This document shows positions 12,041 to 22,497 of a stretch of 64,000 nt of DNA, one piece after another. Both the position numbers and the translations under genes were made by a program. The DNA lies in NCBI GenBank assembly GCA_022578965.1, contig MU400523.1, forward strand, positions 372,001 through 436,000. The letters are read 5' to 3'. The notes beneath the pieces were generated by a model. That model searched no databases. It saw only the letters and a list, made by a program, of their open reading frames with translations, and had not been told where the DNA came from. The stretch comes from Xylaria sp. FL1777 (lineage: Eukaryota; Ascomycota; Sordariomycetes; Xylariales; Xylariaceae). Numbering within the stretch: position 1 is the stretch's first letter; every line of letters begins with the position of its first letter.

Positions 12041-15000
12041 TTGCTAGCAAGACGGGAGGAATTGGAAACAGAGGAAGAATTGAGACAAAAAAAGTCGCAG
12101 CTAAAAACAGGCAACACACTTTTCCGAGGTAGAAGGGGAGACAGGTGGGCACGTTAGCTGGCAGGACTTTGGGGGAGGTTGGGGATGCGACAAGCTGCGA
12201 AAATATTCGGTGGCGCAGTGTGGGCAGCGTAGGTGGATGGGCGCTTGTAAGTGACAGCTAACCGCGTCGCGACTCGGAATAGGTAGAAGAAGAGGAGGAA
12301 GGAGGGGAAAGATCGCAGTTGCCTCCAAAATTAATTATAGAATTATTCTGGTTGCGCCGCACCAGTAGGTATGTATTGTGTGTGTTGTGTGTGTGTATTG
12401 TGCTTGGCTGTTCGCTGTGGTGTTCTGTGGTGTTATGCTGTGCTGTGTGTGTGTGTGTTGTGTTGGGTGGTGGTTTGCTCGTTACCGCTCCACGCTTAAT
12501 GCCCATCTAGGTACCGTACCACTCACCATTACCGAACTCTTACTCCCTATTCCCTATTCCCTACTACACTTTTCGTACAACTATACAACCGCGCAATCGT
12601 GTAATCGTACTGCTGGGCAGGGTTATTAATGTGTATATGATGCCCAAGGCACCACCGCTTGTCCTCCTCTGCCTCTAGTCCTGCTGCCACTGGGTACCGG
12701 CACCCAGCAGCCTTGCTGCCAGACTTCCAATGGTCTGATAAGATTCTGTTCGGGCACCAGAATGCATATGCGTGTCATGGAGCCTTTGGTTCAGGGCCGT
12801 GTGTCATTTATAGTGCATCGTGGAACTTTCCACAGCTCACGGCTCACAGCTCACTTGGGTGCGCTGCACTCGGGTTATAAAGGGAGGGAGTCAGTTGATA
12901 AGTTGGTAAGTAAGTTTCTTCCAGGGTAGCAGGGTTTCCGGTTTGCGAAATGAGAAATAGCTTTTCACAGAAAAAGAGATGATGCGCTGCTGCATAAGTG
13001 TCAAGGAGCAGCAGTTGGAATTGGAGCGCCGACCCACTACAAACCACCGTGCATGATTAGGTGTTATATTAGGTATTATAACAGGTACTTAAGGCGCTAC
13101 GTAGACATTCGTGCGGTACGTAACCTGCCATGTGAGGATAGAAGGCACGTATGTTGACACATGTGTACCTACCTTAATTAAGGTCGTATGGGTCTTATGA
13201 CGACTTTGAAGTTCGCTCTTTTTTTCCCACCGACTAAACGTGGATGGGTCTCTAAATTAGTAATATGCATCTGCCCTTAGCTTGAGGTGGTTCAAGGCGA
13301 CATCCGCCATGAGAACAACACAATTGTTAAATTCCAGATACTATATATGGCTACAGGCTGATAATCTGGGCATCTAGGATGTAGTGTATGAATTTCTCGT
13401 AAATAATTTACCACCGTCGGAATCCTTTTATGTATGGCAATGTTGAACGAGTTTGGTACCTACATCGTCCCAAGTGTCGAAATGTGTTGGTAGAAGAGGT
13501 GTGTAATGATTTCATCTGCACCAGCCCTGTTGGTTTTCTGGAAACTTGCAGTGGGGGCAGAAAGACACCATCTGCCCAGGAACAACAACTCGACCTTATC
13601 ATGACTGTCGAAGTGGCTCGTTGAGAGCGAAGACAGGATCTGGGGAGAAAGATCGCGAGGTGCATGTGGGATTGCGCAAGCAACATCGTGAGTGGCTCGT
13701 CGTCCAGGGTTCAGGGTACCGAAAATGCGTTGGCAAGCTGCTGGCCAGCGACGGAATCGCGCCCAGTCCCTACATAGTTTAGCCTTATGCGCGACCTGCT
13801 GATGCCCCCCACGAGGCGAACACCAACACTCTGGATCTTCGCATCCATCATTCAGCTTCTACTACGTAGCTTCTTCGCAGAAGGTCGGTACACCTGTACC
13901 TATAACCAACAGAAACAGCCCTCTCTAGTATATATCCTGTAGTTCTATTATTACCTCCAAGTTAGATTAGTTGAGATGATAGCGCTGTAGATCGTCAGGG
14001 CTTACCTGTTACCGCCGTTTGGGTCTCAGAATCATCATGCATGTCTATCAGACCTGCGGTAAAGGCCTCGACAGTTAAGGGCTAATAGCCAGCTATTTAA
14101 TTGTAGGATACCAACCATGCCTACCTAAGTAGGTAACTAGTATCAATTGTCTGCAAGGATGCCTCATTGCGTCTCTGCTTCGCTCAGGGTGTATGTGTCG
14201 CGCTGAAAACCCAAGCTTCAAGGTAAACAGAATAGCAGTGAGGATTAATCAATGTGGATTGCTTCACTTAACCTCAACTAGGATTGCCTGATATGGAGTG
14301 TTGATTGTTGGTTGAGGGTCGGCTCGTCCCTCATCGCCCCGAAGCTCTGGAACTCTGGAGCTATCATCCAAAGGAGAAAGCCATTGGCCAATGAAAGGCT
14401 TCAATTTCCCATCCGATGTCCCTAGATGGAAATTCAGCTCAAGCACCAATGCGGGGCATCAACCACACTCCCGGAATACCTCACAGTGCTAAATAGTGGC
14501 AGTCTAGTGACACCACATTCTTGAGTGTCGATAAATCATTGTCCTGCCATGATGGCCGTGTGAATAAATTGCAAGCACCCGATGAAAAACAGGCGTACAG
14601 ATGCGGGGTGTAACACAAAATCAGAACACACAAGCTAAGTAGCAGAACAAGAAACATGGAAGTAAGAAGATCATAAAAAACTCAAATCTGGTAGAAAGTC
14701 ATATTAATATGTATACCATTTTGCACTCGGTGTTGCCAATCATTGATGGCAAGCAGTTAGGATTTGCTACAGTATAGAGATGTCGTGGGTTATATGCTGT
14801 TGTTGCACGATGAGATAGGCATCCCGTTCTTTCGATGGCTTCGGGCGTAATGGAGGATTAACACAATGATGAATAAAACCGCATCGCGTGCATGTGAAGT
14901 GGTTTTGCGATATCACTCCCATGGAATGTGGCCTGTTTCCCTCCTACTGCCGGTACTACTTGTCTGGTGTTACAAATATATCATATAGTGTTGCCGCCAT

Positions 15001-16355
15001 GAAACATGAGGACACTGACCACATAATGCCACAATCTGCCTTGTCAAAGCTTAGCTAGGCAAGGGAGATAGACCATGGGTTTTGTCATAAATCCCTTTGG
15101 ACCGCATATTAGAGATACAGGGGTACCTATCTTTCTTAGAGCCTAGAAGTCTATCAGCGCAGCTTAAGTCTACCACGGTATAGGTGGACTTCAGCTATCT
15201 CCTCCTTCGTGCGACGAGGAGCTAGGGGTCGGCTGTGTCAACTTCATTATTATGCTACCTCGTCACACAGGTTCTCAGCGGCCGGTATTCATTCGTAATG
15301 GCCTCGTCAGGACCGAGACAGTTTCATAGCCTACGTAGGGCTTACTATACACCTGCGCTCCGTATTTCATAAATCATATATATCAGATTAGCTGTCACCA
15401 ACTAGGGAATCCACTCCGTCACAGCATCAGACTGTCTGAAGAGTGAATAAACAGATAGTACACTGTGAAATGAAGATAGTTGAGGTGATGCAAGAAATCT
15501 GTAAGCACTTGAGCTTTGTTCCATAATTGGGGTGTGTGAAAAGGCACTGTATTCACAGTACTACCCAGCTAGGTCCTCAAAATTTTTATATAGCGCAGAC
15601 CCGAAACAAACTACCTATGCTTACATCTGAGCACCTGCAGGACTAGATAGTTTCTGATTTTCAGGTACCATGCATAGGAGGGATTTTTCACCGAGCCCAC
15701 AGGGCTGAAGCCGCCCGCAGAGTAGTCCAGCCATCCTTTTATGTCACACAGACCAAATTGCTCTCTGACCTACTACCTTAGTAGGTGATTCTCTTCTCTG
15801 ATATCTTTCGAGACCTGACCGTCCGTTGTAGCTGTCGTTTGTATCACGAAGTCGGTTGAATTTTACACTGAATTGTTACACTAAGCCGAGGCAACAATCA
15901 TAGAATTATCTAGGCAAACGAACGAAGCAAACCAAGGAGGCGTTTTCCAGTCTACCAGTACCGAATTAAGCGTAGAAAACCCGGCCTATCAAAATGCAGA
16001 TACGTAGATCTATGTATGATGTACCTGAATCCTGCATCTAAGACAGCTATGAAAGCCACATAACGCCGATCACCCGTCCTGCTGGATCCCTTCTAGTATA
16101 CCACGCCTCGCTTACCCGGAGAGGTACCCCTTGGCTCCATCCTAGTATACTTAAACCAGAGACTTAGACTTCTGATGGTGACACCGGCGGCCCTGGGATG
16201 TCTCGGAGGCATCCCCAGACATGACTTTGAATAACCATGTCGGTCCGCTAGTATATCTGCCGTGTAGTAGTTGCCATGCAACAAACCGTTTCGGACCCAG
16301 GCTCTCTAATTTGCTGCTATAATCGAGGGGCCGGCCTGTTCTAGAGCGATTGATG
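12041..16355. other. Gene-poor intergenic region
   Basis: About 4.3 kb with no supported protein gene. The left end must contain the 5' exon or promoter of the coiled-coil gene. It includes a TG-rich tract, a TATAAA-like site near 12876 with no gene behind it, and two copies of a short palindrome of the type CTACCTAAGTAGGTA (14120-14136, 15769-15787). Short frames (for example 13408-13686) look random. Confidence 0.45.
12365..12476 (+). repeat. TG-rich simple sequence
   Basis: Runs of TGTGTG interrupted by TTG and CTG, about 110 bases, upstream of the coiled-coil gene. It generates long Cys/Val shadow frames that are not genes. Confidence 0.8.
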
Positions 16356-16357
16356 TA

Positions 16358-16410
16358 CCGTATTTACCCTAAAAAGACTAAATAGCAACCGTTGCCAAGA
16401 TTGCTTGGCA
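16358..16410 (+). repeat. Left terminal inverted repeat
   Basis: Matches the reverse complement of 20001-20053 at 50 of 53 positions. Its inner end holds a perfect 8-bp hairpin arm pair, TTGCCAAG and CTTGGCAA, around ATTG. Confidence 0.9.
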
Positions 16411-17112
16411 ATTAAGCACTGGCCATCAGTGGCTAACCTTATCCCAACCACCCTAGCGTAAGTTTTGTACCTATTTAGTATGGAGTTAGTATAGCACACT
16501 AGTAAAACTCTGATATTCCTTGCATCGTACATGCTGCAATACTTACCTACCTAACACAAAGACCCTAAAAGACCTAATTAGCTTATAACTTTAACAAATC
16601 TATTAGCATAATTACTTAATTATAAATTCGGTTAATGCGTTAGTTTTTTTAGTTTATAAATATTTTTAATTATACTAAAATTGCGTAGCTAACTAGGTAT
16701 TAATAAACGAACTTACGTTTAATTTTATAAGCTTTTCATTTTTAGCTAGCAAAACTTTTAACCTTTATATCTGTTATTTTAAGCTATAAACCTGGACTTA
16801 AACCTGCTATAACTACTAAAATCCTAGATTACCTAGGTATATTATGCTAAATAACTTTTATTGTTATAAAAAAACCCTTAAAATTATACTTAGTACTAAT
16901 ATATAAATAGCAGCAATAGTATAGCTAACCTATATATATATTATAAATATAGGTTATTAGCAAAAGTATAAAGTAAATAGTTATGTTAAAATTAGGTTAT
17001 TATATTGCTTAGCCTTTTAGTGCAAAAGCTAAAGCTTACTAAATATGTGCTAAATACCTTTAAATCTACTAAATATATTAGTTTTTAGTGCTATAAATGC
17101 TTTATTAGTAGC

Positions 17113-17241
17113 TTTATTAGCTACTTTATTAGCTATTTTATTAGCTATTTTATTAGCTACTTTATTAGCTACTTTATTTATAACTTTGTTAGTAACTTTA
17201 CGTAAAACTTTAGGTAAAACTTTAGGTAAAACTTTAGAAGT
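17113..17241 (+). repeat. 12-bp tandem repeats inside the element
   Basis: About five copies of TTTATTAGCTAC/T in a row (17113-17180) are followed by three copies of a different 12-mer, ACTTTAGGTAAA (about 17207-17240). A period of 12 keeps reading frame, so this could be a decayed coding repeat, but no protein can be recovered by eye. Confidence 0.75.
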
Positions 17242-19539
17242 TTTATTTTATACTTTATTAAGTACTTAGCGTTAATAAAAAAAATAAGCAAAAAAGATAT
17301 ATATATTATATGCTAAAATGTTAAAATAAATAAATAGCATAAGTATATATAAGCTAGTTTTAGTTAGTTTTTAATTAGTTAATAAAGTTAGTTTTAAATT
17401 TAAAAGCATTTAATAATGCTTTTTAAGCTTATTAAAGCATTTATATATTGTTTTTATATATAAATTAACTTGTAAAAGTTTTAGTAATAATAGCTAAGTT
17501 ATTTTTAAAGAAATTTGCTTATAAAAAATAAGTAATTAGCATATTAATAAATAAAGCTTTTAAATTTACTATATAATTTAAGTAAAAACTATAAAATTAT
17601 TATTATTATTTAGTAAGCTATTTATATATTTTAACTATTATAAATAATTAGCATGTTTATAAGTAAAGCTTTTAGTTTTATTATATAAATTAAATAAAAA
17701 CTAAAAGTTTATTACTATTTTTTAGCAAAATAAAAGCTTTGCTAGTTTATATGCTTAATAAAAGTAGTAATATAGCATAAAGCAAATCGTTATTACTAGT
17801 AAATTTAGTAGTATTACTATTTTTTAGCTGCTTTACTATTTTTATTTTTAAGTTATTAACTTTTAATTTACGTTAGCTATATATTTTTTTTAATACTTTG
17901 TTTTTAAAGCTTTTATAGCTATTTTAAAGCATTTTAAAAGCTTTAAAAATATTAATTAGCTTAATCCTATTATTTATAATAGCTTTTAAAATCTTTAAAT
18001 TAATACGTTTTAATAAGTAAAAATACTAGTTATTTAATTATAATTGCTTTTAATTAATGCTTTTTATGCTAATTTTATAATTATTGCAGCTATTTAAATA
18101 AATAAATATACTAGTTTTTTTAAATAATTTAGCAACTAAAGCTTAATTTTTTAATATAAATGCTTGTTTTTATACATTATTAATAATATAAGTAGCTATT
18201 ATTTATTTTTAGCTAATTGTTTATTTTTTTAGTAGGTTTTTAGCTTTATTTAGCTTTTTAAAATATAAATTTAGCTCTTTTTTTATTTATATTTTAAAAG
18301 CGCTATTAAATCTTATATTTAATAGTTAAAAGTAAGCTATAAAACCTAGTAAAATTATTGCAGTTATTACATTAATATTCTTTAGCGCTTTTTTTATTAG
18401 TAAAGTTTTATAAAAAGCAGCTATATTAATAATTAATAAACATTTTTTTTTTTAAATATAAGCAGCTAAATTAGCTTTAATTTATTTTTTAAATAACTTT
18501 TTATTATTATATGTTATTTTGTTAAATCTTATGTTAATACTTTAGTAATATAATGTATTTTTTTTGCTAATTACTATGCTTTTATTATAAAAAATTACTA
18601 AAAGCTTTAACTTTTTTATATATAACTTGTTTAATATAAAAGCTAATATTAGCGTTGTTTAATATTTACTTTAGCTGTTTTTTTTTAATTTTTTTTGTAC
18701 TAACTTAATGCTTTTATAATTATATATATAACTTGTTAAAAACTTAAATAGCATTAAAGTTTTATTAAAATTAATAATTAAGCAGCAAAAAAACCTTTTA
18801 AAACTAATATTTTTAATAAAATTGCTTATTAGTGCTATATTTATTTATAACTAGTTATTTTATAAAACTCTTTAAATAAACTATAAAAATTAGTTTATAT
18901 AGCTAATTATTTTTTTTAGCACTTTAATAAATATATAAATAACTTAATAATAGCTAATTTAATAACGCTATAAAAACTTTTTAAACTACTTATTTAAAAA
19001 TACAAAAATATAGCTATAATTAAAATAAAAATTTATAAAAATAGCTATTAACTTTTGTTTAAACTAATTAGTAGTTATTAATTTTCGATTTTTTTATATT
19101 TTGCAGAATTCCTTTTATAATATAGCTTTTAATTTAAGCTAATAAAAGCTAAATCAAAAAAAAAAGCTATTAAAAATAGTTTTTTGTTTAGCTTACTACT
19201 TTAAAATAGTTTAAATATTGCTAATTTTAAAATAAACAAAAGCTTTTTAAAAAAAAAGTTTATAAAAGCTTTTTTTAATAGCAAAAGCACTAAAAAAAAA
19301 CTAAGCTTTAGTAAGCTATATATATTACTTTATTTTGTTTAATTTAAGTAAAATCTAGTAGTTTTTTATAAATAATAATATTTTTATTTTTTTTTGCTAA
19401 AAATAGTGCTTTTAAACTTATTATATAAACTTTAAAAAAATATAATTAGCTTTTTTAATACTTTTTTGCTTTAAGCTTAACTGTTTAGCTAAAAGTACTA
19501 GCAATAATGCTATTAAGCTATATTAATAGCTTAAATAAA

Positions 19540-19830
19540 CTAAATTAAATTAATAAGCTAAATTAATAAGCTAAATTAACTAATATTATTAATATTATTG
19601 CAAATTTAAGCAAATTAGCTATTTTTAAGCTATTTTAGCTATAATAAAAAGATTTAGCTATTTTAGCTATTTTTATGTAGTTTAACTATTTATAAGCTAT
19701 TTTAGCTATAATTAAAAAACTAGCTATTTTAGCTATTTATAGCTATTTTAGCTATAATTAAGCTATAACAGCGTTTTTTAGCTATTGCAGCATTTTTTAG
19801 CTATTTGTAGCCTTTTTAGCTAATTATTAA
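19540..19830 (+). repeat. AGCTATTTTAGCTAT-type irregular repeats
   Basis: Near the right end of the element, AGCTATTT and AAGCTAAATTAAT motifs recur many times in irregular tandem order. This is low-complexity sequence within the AT-rich block. Confidence 0.6.
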
Positions 19831-20000
19831 AGTACTTAAATAAATAGCTAGCTTAAAAGTTTAAAGCTTATATATATTAACTTTTAAATAATTAAATAAC
19901 GCTAATATTATTGCTAGCAAGCAGATTTGTATAATATTTGCTTATATAAGTGCTTTCTTAATACAGCAAAATCGTTGTTACATGATTAATTCTTTATGCA

Positions 20001-20053
20001 TGCCAAGCAATCTTGGCAACAGTTGCCATTCAGTCTTTTTAGGGTAAATACGG
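20001..20053 (-). repeat. Right terminal inverted repeat
   Basis: Inverted partner of 16358-16410, followed directly by TA. Confidence 0.9.
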
Positions 20054-20055
20054 TA

Positions 20056-21102
20056 TCATGGTGTTCGAGCCCTCGTAAACGACGATCTAGTGCTACTGTA
20101 AGGGCACGGAAGGCGGACACGCATGGTTCCATGTGCGTTCCCTGCACGTCCCCCCTTTTCTTTATGCTTCCTTATGATCGATCATTTTAGAAAAGTCAGT
20201 TTCTAGCAGCTCAAACAGGCTCGAGCTTCATCGCGCGTGGCTGGAATGAGGGACAAAAAATCGATTTCCCGCTACATTCTTTCCCTCGTGTTACTGGGTA
20301 CCTGAAGACCCCTTATCCTGTTTGCTGTTTAGGATTCAGTATCTACTATATGAGGTTTAACTATCGGCACAGGTGAAGGGCCGCTATGTAAGTATCGAAG
20401 AGAAGGCAGAAAAGGTGTATCATGCCCCTGTACTTCTCAACTACGAGACAACAAATGCTCATTATTTTTGAACCGCACATACCAACAAGCAACAGGATTA
20501 GTATACTGTGATGTCATTGCTAGTTCCTCGGGGCTCGTTTGTCTACCTCCGCTGAATCTTAAATGCTGCCTCTAGTGTTTGGAGTGGGTGCCATTCCGTT
20601 GCCGTATCCCGTGGCGTTGTAGTCCGTCCGATGGCCAAGCGCGAATCGGATCGAAAATGTAGGATGTGAGATCTCACACAGCACATCCCATTGGAAAGTT
20701 GACAGCTCTTCACTGGAATCTCCCTTACTGTTTATGCACCTGCATATGCATAAACACTAGACACCCCTCGACTCAAGTGCGACTCGAAGACTATTGCTAC
20801 TTTATTATCCCTCTCTGACCCCTCCTCTCAAGGAGTTTTTGTATCACCTTGTGAACCACTTTTCAAGCCTTCACTCCTTTCTCTGCACCAATTAGTCAAC
20901 TCTACTAGGCCCTTGAGGATCAAGATCATCAGGTCCCACAGGGCTTGCTCAGTCCTCTCGTACGAAGCTGTCTTGTTGGGCGCAAAATTTTTCCTGGGAG
21001 GGGATATTGTAGGGCCATTGTATAAACCCCTGCATCCCATCAGAGTGATTTAGGCTTTGATCTCTATCTTGATCAATTTGCCTAGTTTATACTATCTCGA
21101 TC
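20056..21102. other. Intergenic: promoter region of the 464-residue gene
   Basis: Base composition returns to normal immediately outside the element. No gene is supported. The last few hundred bases should hold the promoter and 5' UTR of the gene at 21103. Confidence 0.5.
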
Positions 21103-22497
21103 ATGGAGCCCTTCCATACCTTCGCGTCTTATCGACAGGATAGATTTCTGTCAGAAGCTCCAATAATGGCCAATCACATCAATACAGGAGTAGACCACAG
21201 GTCGTCAAGACGGCCCAGTTCGAGAACAAATTTCTCATATCCTAGACTATCTCGTCACGAGTCGAATGAGAGTCGATCATCAAATGGCTCGGCGCCAGGA
21301 ATGACAGATGCTTCGGACTCTGATTTGTCCTTTGACGAGGACGGTATATACAATACATCGGCGGGCGAATTATGGGATAGCTTTTGGCCCGACGATGCAG
21401 AATCGTCATCGATATATCGACAATCCCAAGAAAGTCAGCTTGCCCTACTACAACCTCGACAAGGCAAAGACTACCTCAAGCTTAACCCAATACGTTACAC
21501 GCCTTTTGATGCAGATGATGAAACCATCAAGATTGTAACTAGAGGATACGACTCGGAGGAGGAGGAACCGCCTTCACCACGTACCACGACTCAGCCGCCA
21601 CCATTAGGGTCTACACCACTGCTTTCTTCGCCATCACGACCTCTGCCGAAGAGAAGCCCCGTGACATACTCCATCTACCCTAAACCATCACCACCAGTGA
21701 TCAGTGTACCAAGGCATCCACACCCTCCACGGACTTCGTCGCTGAGCTTCGAACCGCCTTCACCACCACGGCGACCGTCATTCCTAGGCAGCAGCAGGTC
21801 AAGCACAAGCTTCAAGCCCAGCAAATCAACACACAACATGCACTCACTCTTCATCGCGCCATCAATGCAACCCTACAACAAGCTATGCTCACCACAGCAG
21901 CAATCGTCGTCGACGGCGCCGGCAAATGTAGCAACAACAACAACAACATCATCATCATCATCATCCGTCCCAGTATCCCCAGTATATCCTCCCCCACCCA
22001 CGCCCAAGACTCTCCGACCCAGCACCTCGGCATTCAGCCTCCGAGACAAGATCCGGGCGCGCAGCGACACCAGGGGCTTAGCCTCGCACCACCACCGCCG
22101 CCACGACGATGTAACAACACCCCTCCTCCCCTCCCCACTGCCGGAGCCCCTGCCAGCGCCGCCGCAGCAGCAGCAGCAGCAGCGCCCTCAGTTCGTCTCC
22201 GTGTTCGAGCTCGACTCGGACTCAGAGTCCGACGCCGAAGCGGCGAACGAGGGCCCCAGCTTCGCGAGGCGGATCGCCAGGGGTCTGCACAAGAGGACGA
22301 CGATCGAGAAGGAGAAGCGAAGCATCGCTGAGCGAAAAGCTAGCACCGCTGTCTCCACTACTGCTGGGCTTAAGGCAACCCTGGACGCCGGGACCCCAGA
22401 GAAGAGATGCGGCGGGGAGCGGCTAAGGGACGGGGATAGTCTCAGCCGCAATCGTGGAGGCAGCCTGGGGCGCATCTTTGGGTTCATTGGGATATGA
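21103..22497 (+). CDS. Hypothetical Ser/Pro-rich protein, single exon
   Basis: One uninterrupted frame of 464 residues from ATG at 21103 to TGA. I do not recognise it. The N-terminal 130 residues contain an acidic patch (DASDSDLSFDEDG) and the Trp-containing motif GELWDSFWPDD. The middle is Pro/Ser-rich and probably disordered, with a run of Ser and a poly-Gln stretch (QQQQQQ near 365). The C-terminus has SFARRIARGLHKRTT and GGSLGRIFGFIGI, possibly a short amphipathic or membrane-touching tail. No signal peptide or clear domain is visible. It is a real gene on the evidence of length, codon pattern and the absence of a competing frame. It stands alone between the transposon remnant and a 3-kb gene-free stretch. 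Confidence 0.75.
   Translation: MEPFHTFASYRQDRFLSEAPIMANHINTGVDHRSSRRPSSRTNFSYPRLSRHESNESRSSNGSAPGMTDASDSDLSFDEDGIYNTSAGELWDSFWPDDAESSSIYRQSQESQLALLQPRQGKDYLKLNPIRYTPFDADDETIKIVTRGYDSEEEEPPSPRTTTQPPPLGSTPLLSSPSRPLPKRSPVTYSIYPKPSPPVISVPRHPHPPRTSSLSFEPPSPPRRPSFLGSSRSSTSFKPSKSTHNMHSLFIAPSMQPYNKLCSPQQQSSSTAPANVATTTTTSSSSSSVPVSPVYPPPPTPKTLRPSTSAFSLRDKIRARSDTRGLASHHHRRHDDVTTPLLPSPLPEPLPAPPQQQQQQRPQFVSVFELDSDSESDAEAANEGPSFARRIARGLHKRTTIEKEKRSIAERKASTAVSTTAGLKATLDAGTPEKRCGGERLRDGDSLSRNRGGSLGRIFGFIGI

Larger units (their letters stand above)
16358..20053. mobile_element. RIP-degraded TIR DNA transposon with TA target duplication
   Basis: The ends are 53-bp inverted repeats beginning CCGTATTTACCC, flanked on both sides by TA (16356-16357 and 20054-20055). 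A TA duplication with TIRs fits the Tc1/mariner superfamily (fungal Fot1/pogo types), by general knowledge; the transposase itself is not readable. From about 16560 to 19960 the sequence is extremely AT-rich with few CpG and no open frame of note, as expected after repeat-induced point mutation. The three differences between the two TIRs are all transitions in RIP contexts (TpG to TpA twice, CpG to TpG once). About 150 bp inside the left TIR is less AT-rich. The size of 3.7 kb would leave room for a transposase plus extra sequence. Alternative: a non-autonomous element with captured AT-rich DNA. Confidence 0.8.

Noticed and set aside
12319..12629. Cys/Val-rich plus-strand frames
   Set aside because: They arise from the TG-rich simple sequence.
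13408..13686. Minus-strand frame of 92 codons and overlapping plus frames
   Set aside because: No conserved motif, splice logic or signal peptide; similar frames exist on both strands.
16410..20000. Transposase or other coding remnant inside the AT-rich element
   Set aside because: Stops are everywhere in all frames and no catalytic DDE motif could be recovered by eye, so no gene is claimed.
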